DNA of 64,000 bases from Christiangramia echinicola DSM 19838 (GTDB lineage: Bacteria; Bacteroidota; Bacteroidia; Flavobacteriales; Flavobacteriaceae): assembly GCF_000423065.1 (NCBI RefSeq), contig NZ_AUHG01000012.1, forward strand, positions 434,001-498,000. The letters run 5' to 3'. The position numbers and the translations under genes are program-made. Every line of letters starts with the position of its first letter. Within the stretch, counting starts at the first letter, position 1. The notes under the pieces were generated by a model. It was not told the DNA's origin. It did not search any database and worked only from the letters and a program-made list of their open reading frames with translations. Of this stretch, positions 45,732-53,749 are shown piece after piece.

Positions 45732-45883
45732 GTACTCTTGTAAACCTTGTAATAAGTTTTTTCATGGGGATTCTATTTGGTCACCAGATAGAAGAACCCA
45801 GGACCGCTCACTTAGAGTTTCAAAAAGATTCTACAGAGATCTATAAGAAACTTGAAGCCAGACAAAAATTACTGAATTGCTAA
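45728..45883 (+). CDS. Small membrane-anchored protein, 51 aa
   Basis: ATG 45728 overlaps the PspC stop by 4 bp (ATGA); TAA at 45881-45883. One hydrophobic N-terminal helix (LVNLVISFFMGILFGHQIE) is followed by a charged cytosolic or periplasmic tail ending in KLLNC. It is followed by a strong terminator, so it closes the PadR-PspC operon. No family recognised; tight coupling supports it being a gene. Confidence 0.65.
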   Translation: MSTLVNLVISFFMGILFGHQIEEPRTAHLEFQKDSTEIYKKLEARQKLLNC

Positions 45884-45892
45884 TCAACTAAG

Positions 45893-45922
45893 AACAAAAG
45901 CCTCTAATTAGAGGCTTTTGTT
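45893..45922 (+). terminator. Long perfect palindrome terminating the PspC operon
   Basis: AACAAAAGCCTCTAA (45893-45907) is followed at once by its reverse complement TTAGAGGCTTTTGTT (45908-45922). The stem is 15 bp including the loop bases and ends in T-rich sequence. Confidence 0.88.
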
Positions 45923-45929
45923 ATATTTG
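45922..45929 (+). promoter_or_regulatory. Candidate -7 box abutting the terminator
   Basis: TATATTTG matches TAnnTTTG and shares its first base with the preceding terminator. The ATG at 45949 lies 19 bp downstream. The -33 region would fall inside the terminator stem and shows no TTTG at the right distance. Confidence 0.45.
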
Positions 45930-45948
45930 ATACATCTAAACCTAATAC

Positions 45949-46791
45949 ATGCTCAAAAAACTACCCTTTTTACTACTCATTATCTTCTGCTCCTGTAAGG
46001 CCCAGGAAAAGATCAAAGGCAGCAGAGATGTAAAAACAGAACAATACGATCTCACCCCCTTTCACTCAATTCAGGCTAAAGGTGAATTCAAAATAGGTAT
46101 TCTAAAAGGAAGCCGACCCATGATAGAGATCAAGGCAGATGATAATCTACATGATCTTATCCAGACCGACGTAATTGACGGGGTTCTATACATCAAACCT
46201 ATAAAGGAATTTAGCCGGGAGAAAGCACAGGAATTGAAGATCACTTTTTCAGATACTTTAAAAGATGTGCTGCTGGCAGGAAAAGTTGAATTAGAATCAC
46301 TACAGGATCTTTTTCTTGGAGATTTTAAATTAGTGACCAGAAAAGAAGCTAAGGCATTTATCACACTTACTGCCAAAGATTTTGACCTGACACAAAATGA
46401 TGATGCAAAATCTGAATTGAATGTAACGGCAAACAATGTCACCTTTCAGTTAAACCAGTCTTCAGAATTAAAAGCACTGGTAAACTCACCTGTTTTTAGC
46501 CTGGATATCTATGAAAAGGCCTCAGCAAGAATCGATGGGGAAATTGAGAGTTTTAAGGTAAGAGCAGACCAATCTTCTAAATTTGATGGTGAAAATCTTA
46601 CCAGTATTACGGCTGAATTGCTTGCCCAGGGAAATTCTGAGGTTAAAATCAATGTTACAGATACTCTTAATATAAGAGCTAATGGTACCAGCGAAATAGA
46701 TATTTACAATGAACCACAGATCAATCTAATAGAATTTAAAGGAGAAGCAGTGATTGCAAAAAAGGAATTCAGTAAAGGTTTATTTAAGTAA
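45949..46791 (+). CDS. GIN/DUF2807 domain lipoprotein
   Basis: 280 residues with lipobox FCSC near residue 16. The body is a right-handed beta-helix-like DUF2807 domain: YDLTPFHSIQAKGEFKIGI, AKAFITLTAKDFDLTQ, SSELKALVNSPVFSLDIYEKASARI. The repeated short strands with alternating Ser/Ala are typical. Such putative auto-transporter adhesin head domains have no known activity. It shares the fold with the C-terminal part of the PspC protein upstream. Confidence 0.88.
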   Translation: MLKKLPFLLLIIFCSCKAQEKIKGSRDVKTEQYDLTPFHSIQAKGEFKIGILKGSRPMIEIKADDNLHDLIQTDVIDGVLYIKPIKEFSREKAQELKITFSDTLKDVLLAGKVELESLQDLFLGDFKLVTRKEAKAFITLTAKDFDLTQNDDAKSELNVTANNVTFQLNQSSELKALVNSPVFSLDIYEKASARIDGEIESFKVRADQSSKFDGENLTSITAELLAQGNSEVKINVTDTLNIRANGTSEIDIYNEPQINLIEFKGEAVIAKKEFSKGLFK

Positions 46792-46871
46792 TTGAATTGC
46801 TAAAGTTTTCAAAATTTAAATTGTCAAATTGGTGATTTAGCTAGTTTTACCCGGAAATTAAATCAAATATT

Positions 46872-47171
46872 ATGAAGTATTTATTTAAAACCGGATTCTT
46901 ACTACTTAGCTTCTCTCTTATCCTTACTTCTTGTAGGAATGAGCAAGAGAATGAAGAAAAGTCTGAGGTTGAAAGGCTCATGGACGATCCGGATAATAAA
47001 GTTGAAGTTAAAGATGGTGGAGATAAGATCAAGATCGAAACTGCTGAAGGTGATGAGATCAAGATCAAAAAAGATGATGGAGAATACAAAAAAAAGATCG
47101 ACCGCGCAGACGGTAGCGAATCTAAAGTAAAGGTTGATGATGGTGAGGTTAAGGTGAAAACCGATAATTAA
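46872..47171 (+). CDS. Small highly charged lipoprotein
   Basis: 99 residues with lipobox LTSC near residue 21. The mature part is a run of alternating Asp, Glu and Lys with short repeats (KVEVKDGGDKIKIETAEGDEIKIK and so on) that recall the acidic repeats at the end of the PspC protein (KVDGDEVDVRV). Function unknown. It lies 80 bp after the GIN-domain gene and ends with a terminator. Confidence 0.8.
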   Translation: MKYLFKTGFLLLSFSLILTSCRNEQENEEKSEVERLMDDPDNKVEVKDGGDKIKIETAEGDEIKIKKDDGEYKKKIDRADGSESKVKVDDGEVKVKTDN

Positions 47172-47191
47172 TCCTGAAATCACAAGTATAA

Positions 47192-47217
47192 AAAAATCCC
47201 GCAATTGCGGGATTTTT
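47192..47217. terminator. Bidirectional terminator before trxB
   Basis: AAAAATCCCGCAA (47192-47204) is followed by its exact reverse complement TTGCGGGATTTTT (47205-47217), with further T. It lies between the small lipoprotein gene and the convergent trxB gene. Confidence 0.9.
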
Positions 47218-47236
47218 TTCTCTTAATATATTACAA

Positions 47237-48229
47237 CTAGACTGTTTCCGGTCTTGTTTGAGGTTTTTCTATGTCTTCTTCGGTCTCAATTTCAGCTAAA
47301 TATCTTTCAGCATCTAAAGCGGCCATACATCCTGTACCAGCAGCAGTTACTGCCTGGCGATATATTTTATCCTGAACATCTCCAGAGGCAAATACTCCAG
47401 GGATATTGGTTCTGGTAGATTTACTTTGAGTGATCACATAACCTGTATCATCCATATCCAGCCAGCCTTTGAAAATCTCTGTATTTGGTTTATGCCCAAT
47501 GGCAACAAAGAATCCGGTGATATCTATTTCTTCTTTCTCCCCAGTTTCATTATTAACCATTCTAAGACCTTCAACAACCTGCTCTCCAAGGATCTCATCA
47601 ACTTCGGTATTATATCTAAGGTCTATATTCTTAGTATTTTCAACCCTATGTTGCATTGCCTTGGAAGCCTTCATATAGTCCTTACGCACTAACATCGTGA
47701 CTTTATTACAGATATTTGCAAGGTAAGTAGCTTCTTCTGCAGCAGTATCTCCACCACCAACGATCGCTACATCCTGACCTTTATAAAAGAATCCGTCGCA
47801 TACTGCACATGCAGATACCCCACCGCCGCGTAATTTCTGTTCACTAGGTAAACCTAAATACTTTGCCGTAGCACCTGTAGAAATGATCACAGATTCAGCT
47901 TCGATCCATTTAGAGTTATCTACGCAAGCTCTATGAATTCCACCTACTTCTTTAGAGAAGTCTACTTCGGTGATCATACCAATTCTTACTTCGGTTCCAA
48001 AACGCTCTGCCTGCTCCTGTAAATCCATCATCATTTTTGGACCATCAATTCCCTGAGGATAACCCGGGAAATTATCTACTTCAGTAGTGGTAGTAAGCTG
48101 TCCTCCTGGTTCCATTCCCGTATACATCAAAGGTTTTAGATCTGCACGAGCAGCATAAATAGCTGCAGTATAACCTGCAGGCCCAGAACCTATAATCAAA
48201 CACTTAACTCTTTCTATAGTATCACTCAT
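47237..48229 (-). CDS. trxB: Thioredoxin-disulfide reductase
   Basis: 330 residues. FAD site GSGPAGYTAAIYAARA (15-30), redox pair Cys141/Cys144 in ACAVCDGF, NADPH site VGGGDTAAEEA (~157-167), and FASGDVQDKIYRQAVTAAGTGCMAA near the end. It passes electrons from NADPH to thioredoxin. A short Glu-rich extension after the normal end (EIETEEDIEKPQTRPETV) is the only oddity. Confidence 0.96.
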   Translation of the reverse strand: MSDTIERVKCLIIGSGPAGYTAAIYAARADLKPLMYTGMEPGGQLTTTTEVDNFPGYPQGIDGPKMMMDLQEQAERFGTEVRIGMITEVDFSKEVGGIHRACVDNSKWIEAESVIISTGATAKYLGLPSEQKLRGGGVSACAVCDGFFYKGQDVAIVGGGDTAAEEATYLANICNKVTMLVRKDYMKASKAMQHRVENTKNIDLRYNTEVDEILGEQVVEGLRMVNNETGEKEEIDITGFFVAIGHKPNTEIFKGWLDMDDTGYVITQSKSTRTNIPGVFASGDVQDKIYRQAVTAAGTGCMAALDAERYLAEIETEEDIEKPQTRPETV

Positions 48230-48329
48230 TTTTACTTGTTTTTCACTCTATAAAAGTAGGTAGTTTAGTAGAAAACTTACACCTATTGTTATTAAGATCT
48301 TCTATTTGTTGATAAACCTAAAAAATAAA

Positions 48330-48343
48330 GGCAGAATTCTGCC
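48330..48343. promoter_or_regulatory. 14 bp perfect palindrome between trxB and the TRIC gene
   Basis: GGCAGAATTCTGCC is its own reverse complement. There is no adjacent T-tract, so it reads better as an operator than a terminator. It sits in the divergent gap of 157 bp, 101 bp from the trxB start and 44 bp from the TRIC start. Confidence 0.4.
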
Positions 48344-48372
48344 ATGGTTAAAGCAAATTTAAAAGATAAAAT

Positions 48373-48380
48373 TACCTTTG
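48373..48380 (+). promoter_or_regulatory. Candidate -7 box almost touching the TRIC start codon
   Basis: TACCTTTG is an exact TAnnTTTG match and identical to the oxyR box. The ATG at 48387 is only 7 bases away, so transcription from it would start within 1-3 bases of the start codon. Confidence 0.45.
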
Positions 48381-48386
48381 CCAAGC

Positions 48387-49028
48387 ATGGAATTGAGTTT
48401 ATTTAACATACTGGATATATTGGGAACCATTGCATTCGCTATTTCTGGTGCGCTTTCAGCTATGAACAGAAGGCTGGATCTTTTCGGGATCTTTATTATC
48501 GCCTTTGTTACCGCAATTGGTGGTGGTACCGTTAGAGACGTGCTAATTGGAAATAACCCGGTTACCTGGATGGAAAATACCGTATATGTCTATTTAATAG
48601 GCGTTGTCACGATATTGGCTATTATCTTCAGAAATAAACTAAACTACCTTAAGAAATCGCTTTTCCTATTTGATACTATTGGTTTGGGTGTCTTCACCAT
48701 CACAGGTGTTGAAACCGGAATTCAGAATGGTCTTGAACCAATTATATGTGTGGCTTTGGGGGCCATGACCGGTACCTTTGGTGGAGTTATTCGAGATATC
48801 TTATGTAATGAAATTCCAGTGATCTTTAGAAAAGAGATCTATGCTACTGCCTGTCTTATTGGTGCTTTAGCCTATGTTATTCTTTTTAACCTGGGTGTAG
48901 ATGCAGATATCATATATCTGGTGACCACCCTTACAGTTATAAGCATCAGGCTGGTTGTGGTAAAGTATCATATCACCTTACCTTCCTTCTACCCCGTTCA
49001 TCCTAAAAGCAGTAAAAGAAGATTTTAA
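48387..49028 (+). CDS. TRIC-type cation channel family protein (UPF0126)
   Basis: 213 residues from ATG 48387; a TTG three codons upstream lies inside the promoter box. Two internal repeats each of three helices are visible: FAISGALSAMNRRLDLFGIFIIAFVTAIGGGTVRDVLIG and GVFTITGVETGI...GAMTGTFGGVIRDILCNEIP. The GGG-RD and GG-IRD motifs line the pore in prokaryotic TRIC channels. It should conduct monovalent cations, probably K+, through the inner membrane. Confidence 0.93.
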   Translation: MELSLFNILDILGTIAFAISGALSAMNRRLDLFGIFIIAFVTAIGGGTVRDVLIGNNPVTWMENTVYVYLIGVVTILAIIFRNKLNYLKKSLFLFDTIGLGVFTITGVETGIQNGLEPIICVALGAMTGTFGGVIRDILCNEIPVIFRKEIYATACLIGALAYVILFNLGVDADIIYLVTTLTVISIRLVVVKYHITLPSFYPVHPKSSKRRF

Positions 49029-49082
49029 TAATCTAAATTATTGATTTTCAATAGTTTCAGTATCTTTATGAAAATTTACTGG

Positions 49083-49796
49083 ATGGCCGATCAGGAAAAA
49101 ATAATTATTGTCGAAAATGATATCCCAATGGCCGCAAGGTTGTCCTTACAACTAAACAGGCTGGGATATAAGATCACGGGTATATTCTCCAGGGCTAAAG
49201 ATGCCTTACATTTTTTAGAACAGGAGGTTCCAGATCTCATTCTTTTAGACGACAGGTTAAAAGGCCAACTCAATGGGATCGAAACGAATAGTCTCAGGCA
49301 CAAAAATCCTTCTTCTCCTATTATTTACTTCAATAAGCACACCGCGGCAACTATAGATAGAATCCTTCCGAAAGCATTAAAAACTAAAAAAGACAACCTG
49401 AAAAAGGAGATAAAAAGGTCTTTTAAAAAGCTTCAGCAAAATACTCCTAATGAGATCTATGATAAAAATGAACATTGCATTCTAAATGATCGAATCTTTG
49501 TAAGACATCATGATAAAATGGTGAGGATCTCTCTGGACGATATACATTATATTGAAGCAGATAGAAATTACTGTAAGGTTTATTCCAAAAATCGCAAGTA
49601 TCTTTTGGTGACCACTCTCAAGGAAGTTGATGAAAAATTAAATGATAATCGGTTTTTAAGGATTCATCGTTCCTATATCGCGAATATTAGTCATATTGAT
49701 GAAATTGGAGGAAATCACGTCGTGATTTGCTCGCATTCTCTACCCTTAAGTAAAAACATTAGACCAGAGTTATTTAAACATTTACAGGTTATTTAA
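49083..49796 (+). CDS. LytTR-family regulator with partly degenerate receiver
   Basis: 237 residues from ATG 49083 (MADQEKIIIVENDIP); ATG 49068 would add five residues. The receiver has Asp56 in LILLDDRLKG, but the conserved Thr/Ser after strand 4 is Asn (IIYFNKHT) and the usual K-P motif after strand 5 is replaced by a Lys-rich stretch. The LytTR domain (~150-237) has DIHYIEADRNYCKVYSKN and FLRIHRSYIANISHIDEI. No kinase gene is adjacent. It may be an orphan or be controlled without ordinary phosphorylation. Direct repeats downstream could be its target. Confidence 0.88.
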   Translation: MADQEKIIIVENDIPMAARLSLQLNRLGYKITGIFSRAKDALHFLEQEVPDLILLDDRLKGQLNGIETNSLRHKNPSSPIIYFNKHTAATIDRILPKALKTKKDNLKKEIKRSFKKLQQNTPNEIYDKNEHCILNDRIFVRHHDKMVRISLDDIHYIEADRNYCKVYSKNRKYLLVTTLKEVDEKLNDNRFLRIHRSYIANISHIDEIGGNHVVICSHSLPLSKNIRPELFKHLQVI

Positions 49797-50119
49797 TTGT
49801 AATTAGATAATTCTGATTTCTCTGCAAATTCTTCCTTTTCTACCCGAATGAATTTCAGGATCATATAATGCTCATGATTCACGAAGAAATGAAGTTCTGA
49901 AACAAATTCAGAATAGCGTTTTAATGATTAAAGGTATTTTAAAGATGAAATTTTAAACAACTGAGTATTTAAATAACAGGCGTTTATATCCTAAAAGTAC
50001 CGCTTCGGTAAATATAATTACCCTTTCGGAAAATTTTAAAGCCCCTCCATCCTATTCCAGCTTTTTAAGAAAACATTAGTTCCTAAATTCCTTAGCTATA
50101 AACCAAAAAATTCAAACAA
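49797..50119. other. 323 bp intergenic region upstream of the secreted-protein run
   Basis: No convincing ORF of either strand. It contains the tandem direct repeat at 49998-50034 described separately. An imperfect ATCAT/ATGAT inverted repeat is seen near 49859-49882. I find no exact TAnnTTTG box. Confidence 0.6.
49998..50034 (+). promoter_or_regulatory. Tandem direct repeat, possible LytTR-binding site
   Basis: TACCGCTTCGGTAAAT (49998-50013) and TACCCTTTCGGAAAAT (50019-50034) agree at 13 of 16 positions and start 21 bp apart, two helical turns. Paired direct repeats with this period and an ACCG-T-like core are the usual form of LytTR-domain sites. It lies 85 bp before ATG 50120 and just downstream of a LytTR gene. 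The first copy is also a small inverted repeat (TACCG/CGGTA). Confidence 0.5.
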
Positions 50120-50884
50120 ATGAAATCTATTTACACTGTTTTATCAGCCGTAGTGCTCATATTACTCATGAGTTTTACGACCTGGGCACAAAATGACCGG
50201 TACCAATTGTATGTCGTGCATGAAGATCATGTAAAGGACGGAAAAATGGACCAGCACCATAAAGGTGATATGGATATTGTAAAAGCGGCAAAAGATAATA
50301 ATATGAAAGGGATGAACTGGATCACTTTTGTAGCTGATGATGGCCGGGTTATGTACCTCTCACCTATCAAGAATATGGGAGAGTTAGATAATAATCCTTT
50401 TGAGGATTTAGAGAAAAAAATGGGTAAGGAAGAATTCGATAAATTATTCGATTCCTACGATGGAACTTACTCCAAACATGGCGATTACATTTTAAGACTC
50501 GACAATGAATTATCTTATATGCCAGATGGAATGACTACTACTCCTGAAGGTGAAAATTACAGAAGACTGGTATTTTATCATATCCCTCCAGAACATGCTG
50601 AAAAGGCTGAAGAAATTGCCAGAGAAGCAAAAAAATTATATACCGATAAAAACGCTAAATCTCATTACCGTGTTTATAAAAGCGGATTCGGGAATATGGG
50701 AAGTTTCTTCATGGTAGCAGCTTCGGCTAAAAGTGAGCAGGAGATGAATAGTAAAAGGGAAGAAACTAAAAATTTACTAGGTAAAGAAGGTGAAACCTTA
50801 CGAAAAAAGATAGAAGATACTTTTACCGACATTGAAGTTGTCACCGGGCATATCAAGCCAGAATTATCCTATGTTCAAAATTAA
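50120..50884 (+). CDS. Secreted protein of unknown function (module copy A, gene 1)
   Basis: 254 residues with a signal peptide ending at TWAQ near residue 23. No named domain recognised. The mature protein has two comparable halves: YVVHEDHVKDGKM near the start and FYHIPPEHAEKAEEI near the middle, each followed by a strand-rich segment, which recalls a duplicated dimeric alpha-beta barrel. Motifs LSYMPDG, HYRVYKSGFGNMG and IKPELSYVQ are shared with the protein at 51431. An NTF2-like secreted protein follows 10 bp later. Confidence 0.75.
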   Translation: MKSIYTVLSAVVLILLMSFTTWAQNDRYQLYVVHEDHVKDGKMDQHHKGDMDIVKAAKDNNMKGMNWITFVADDGRVMYLSPIKNMGELDNNPFEDLEKKMGKEEFDKLFDSYDGTYSKHGDYILRLDNELSYMPDGMTTTPEGENYRRLVFYHIPPEHAEKAEEIAREAKKLYTDKNAKSHYRVYKSGFGNMGSFFMVAASAKSEQEMNSKREETKNLLGKEGETLRKKIEDTFTDIEVVTGHIKPELSYVQN

Positions 50885-50894
50885 ATTCTTCGTT

Positions 50895-51326
50895 ATGAAA
50901 AAACTTCTGTTTATGATATTCAGTTTGATAATTTTCACGAGTACCACCTATGGTCAAACCGTATATAAAAGTCTGCAAGATCTAAGAGATGCATATATAG
51001 AGGGCTTCAAGAATTCAGATACAGAAGCACTTTTAAAAGTATATTCAGATGATGCAAGCATTCATCACGTAGATGGCTCAATCCTTACTGGAGCAGATGA
51101 AATAATGAAACTATACGATGGTTTCTTTAAAGAATCAAAGGGTACTATTGAGTTTAAGAATATTTCTGAAGATCAGCTTTCAGAAGATATTTTCTTTTAT
51201 CATGACAAAGTCTTTTTAAATATTGAAGGCGAAGAAAACACCCGGGATATAGAAGTTGTAAATATCGCCGAAAGGAGAGATGGGCATTGGAGAGTCATTA
51301 AAAGTTATAGGTGGCCAAAGCCATAG
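50895..51326 (+). CDS. Secreted SnoaL/DUF4440 NTF2-like protein (module copy A, gene 2)
   Basis: 143 residues from ATG 50895, chosen because it opens a clean signal peptide ending at TYGQ; an ATG at 50871 would overlap the previous gene. The NTF2-like cone shows LRDAYIEGFKNSDTEALLKVYSDDASIHHVDGSILTGADEI, then a C-terminal sheet with VVNIAERRDGHWRVIKSYRWP. The family includes enzymes and binding proteins; none of the catalytic sets is obvious. Confidence 0.82.
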   Translation: MKKLLFMIFSLIIFTSTTYGQTVYKSLQDLRDAYIEGFKNSDTEALLKVYSDDASIHHVDGSILTGADEIMKLYDGFFKESKGTIEFKNISEDQLSEDIFFYHDKVFLNIEGEENTRDIEVVNIAERRDGHWRVIKSYRWPKP

Positions 51327-51430
51327 TTAATTATCTAATTTCAATTAATCATTAGTCCTGCATTTACTTATTTGAAACCTACAAACGCTGGTATTAATCA
51401 TAATCACAAATCAATTCTAATTCTTTAATT

Positions 51431-52219
51431 ATGAAATTAATTATTAAAATCACCAGTTTTATTTTTTGTGCATTCCTTTCGGTAAGCCTATGGGCCCAGG
51501 AAGGTAAAGCTCAGGCCTTTTGGATACATGAGGACCAGGTTAATCCGTCCATGAGAATGGAGTACGAAAAGGCATCAAAAGATCTTGTTGCAGCCTGTAA
51601 GGAAAACAATATTCAAACTATTAACTGGGCAGTAGCTTCCATGGATGATGGAACTTATTTATCCATCACACCAATAGAAAATCTGGCAGATATACAGAAC
51701 AAGAACTTTGGAGATCTTCAGGAAAAAGTAGGTGAAGAAAAGTTCACTAAAATGTTCGAGAACTTTAATAAATGTTATGATAATCATGGAGATTATGTTG
51801 CCTTACTCCTACCGTCTTTATCTTATATGCCAGATGGACTTTCTACAGATACTCCTGGCAAGAATTACAGAGTTTGGCATAGAATGGATGTCTCAGCTGG
51901 AAATCTTCAAAAGATAGAAGGGAAAATGAAAGAGCTAAAAGACCTGTTCGCTTCCAAAAAATCAAAAATGCATTATAGAATTTACAGAAGTGGATTTGGT
52001 ACTATGGGAGATTATTACACGGCAGTCATCTCAGCTAAAGATGCGCTGGAATATGATACTATGTCTAAAGAGAATGATAATCTTTTAGGTGAAGATGGTC
52101 AGAAATTATTTGGCGAAGTATTCAAGTATGTGGAAGCATATGATGTTAAACGTGGCGGAATGCGTCCCGAACTTGCCTATCAACCAACAGCTTTATCTAA
52201 CAACACTGTAAAAGATTAA
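51431..52219 (+). CDS. Secreted protein of unknown function (module copy B, gene 1)
   Basis: 262 residues with a signal peptide ending at LWAQ near residue 23. It is a paralog of the protein at 50120: FWIHEDQVNPSMRMEYEK, INWAVASMDDGTYLSITPIENL, LSYMPDGL, MHYRIYRSGFGTMGDYYTAV and MRPELAYQP align in the same order and spacing. Same two-halves layout. A second NTF2-like gene starts 5 bp after its stop. No function recognised. Confidence 0.75.
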   Translation: MKLIIKITSFIFCAFLSVSLWAQEGKAQAFWIHEDQVNPSMRMEYEKASKDLVAACKENNIQTINWAVASMDDGTYLSITPIENLADIQNKNFGDLQEKVGEEKFTKMFENFNKCYDNHGDYVALLLPSLSYMPDGLSTDTPGKNYRVWHRMDVSAGNLQKIEGKMKELKDLFASKKSKMHYRIYRSGFGTMGDYYTAVISAKDALEYDTMSKENDNLLGEDGQKLFGEVFKYVEAYDVKRGGMRPELAYQPTALSNNTVKD

Positions 52220-52224
52220 ATATC

Positions 52225-52761
52225 ATGAAAAAGTTAATAATAGTATTCCTTATTTCAGTGATCGCAGTATCCTGTAATGATGGGAAGAAAGAAGATGAGA
52301 AAATGAGATATTCTCAGGATTCTGAAGAAATAAATACTTTAAAGGCCGCTATTAGCGATTACGAAAATGGAAACTGGGATGCGATGAAAAAACATTATGC
52401 AGATACCGCCCAGATCTTTCATAATAGTAATTCGGGTAAAAATATAAATGAAATTATCCAGGGTCACGAACAGGATTTAACTGATCTTCAAACTTATGGT
52501 TTTGTAGATGAAGAAGATGAATATGAAATGGTCCTTACAGACGATGGAAATACCTGGGTAAACTTCTGGGGTGACTGGAAAGCAACCATTTCCGGTGTAG
52601 ACAAGGAAGTTACCATTCCAATACATTTAACTGCTCAATTTGAGAATGGTAAGATCGTTAGAGAACACGGTTACTGGGATAATGCCATTATGATGGCCGT
52701 TATGCAGGAAATGGACTCCAGCATGACCAGCCAGGATTCCATCCAATCACCGGGAAATTAA
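52225..52761 (+). CDS. NTF2-like lipoprotein (module copy B, gene 2)
   Basis: 178 residues with lipobox AVSC near residue 17. The NTF2-like region has INTLKAAISDYENGNWDAMKKHYADTAQIFHN, TWVNFWGDWKATISG and the C-terminal FENGKIVREHGYWDNAIMMAVMQ. It is anchored while the copy-A equivalent is secreted, and their identity is low beyond the fold. It is followed by a dehydratase-like gene 3 bp later. Confidence 0.82.
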   Translation: MKKLIIVFLISVIAVSCNDGKKEDEKMRYSQDSEEINTLKAAISDYENGNWDAMKKHYADTAQIFHNSNSGKNINEIIQGHEQDLTDLQTYGFVDEEDEYEMVLTDDGNTWVNFWGDWKATISGVDKEVTIPIHLTAQFENGKIVREHGYWDNAIMMAVMQEMDSSMTSQDSIQSPGN

Positions 52762-52764
52762 TCC

Positions 52765-53712
52765 ATGAATATGAAAAGTGTAGGGATTACAGGAGGTGCC
52801 GGATTTATTGGAAGCTATATCACGAAAAAATTTCTTGATGAAGGGTATAAGGTTAGAGTTTCAGTAACCAATCTTTCTAAAAGTCATAAATACGAACACC
52901 TCTTTAATCTGGGCAATGAAGATAATTTATCTATAAAGGAATTAAATGTCCAGGACTTAGATTCCTTGAAAAGTTTTACTAAAGACTGTGACATCATTGT
53001 TCATTCTGGGACTCCGTTTAAATTAGGAGTAGAAAACCCTAAACGCGATATTTTTGACCCTACAATAAGGGGAACCGAGAATTTATTGAATATTGCTACA
53101 GGTAACAGGAATCTGGAGAAGCTAGTCTTTGTTGCATCTGTAGCGGCATATAATACTGCCTTTCCTTATCCTGTTAGCGGCAGAGATCCAGATCATTTAT
53201 ATACTGAAGAGGATAAGCCGCATCTGGATGAGGCTCATATCCCCTATGCCCAGGCTAAGTATTATGCAGATCAAACCGTGAGAAAATTTATAAACGAAAA
53301 TCCAGAAATTAGCACTGAGATCGTTACGGTTTCTCCAGTAGCAGTAATGGGAAGTCCTCTTTCTAACAGGGAAGATTCAACTTCTGTTGGATTACAAATA
53401 CTTTTCAAGGCGAAGAAAGCCAGTGATCCTTTTATGCAGACCTTATTTAATGAAGATATTGAATTCGCTCTGGTAGATGTAGAAGACGTTGCCGAAGGAG
53501 TTTTTAGAGCGGTTACTATTAAAGGTAACCATGGGAAGAACTATCTCTTTACCAGTGAAAGCTGGAAAATATCAGATATTTCAAGGATGCTAAACGGGGA
53601 ACAACCTAAAGGAGATTGCCGAATTGTTTACAGTAATAACCTGGCACAGGAAGACCTGGGCATGAACTTCAAACCTATTAAAGAGCCGCTAAACCATTTT
53701 CATGTGAGCTAA
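52765..53712 (+). CDS. NAD-dependent epimerase/dehydratase, dihydroflavonol-reductase-like
   Basis: 315 residues. An extended-SDR Rossmann motif GITGGAGFIGSYITKK begins at residue ~8, followed by NVQDLDSL, VHSGTPF, the TENLL motif, VFVASVAAY (catalytic Ser) and YAQAKYYAD (Tyr-x3-Lys). The rest binds the substrate. It is cytosolic, unlike its secreted neighbours, but is linked to them by 3 bp. The substrate is unknown; reduction of an aldehyde or ketone is possible. Confidence 0.88.
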   Translation: MNMKSVGITGGAGFIGSYITKKFLDEGYKVRVSVTNLSKSHKYEHLFNLGNEDNLSIKELNVQDLDSLKSFTKDCDIIVHSGTPFKLGVENPKRDIFDPTIRGTENLLNIATGNRNLEKLVFVASVAAYNTAFPYPVSGRDPDHLYTEEDKPHLDEAHIPYAQAKYYADQTVRKFINENPEISTEIVTVSPVAVMGSPLSNREDSTSVGLQILFKAKKASDPFMQTLFNEDIEFALVDVEDVAEGVFRAVTIKGNHGKNYLFTSESWKISDISRMLNGEQPKGDCRIVYSNNLAQEDLGMNFKPIKEPLNHFHVS

Positions 53713-53749
53713 AATATCAACTAATTCAACTAACTAATTATTTTACATT

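Noticed and set aside
46071-46442. A 123-codon minus-strand frame opposite the GIN-domain gene
   Set aside because: Ser/Phe-rich shadow of a lipoprotein gene with a good signal and domain.
48330-48343. The GGCAGAATTCTGCC palindrome as a terminator
   Set aside because: No T-tract on either side and it lies between divergent genes, where no transcript should end.
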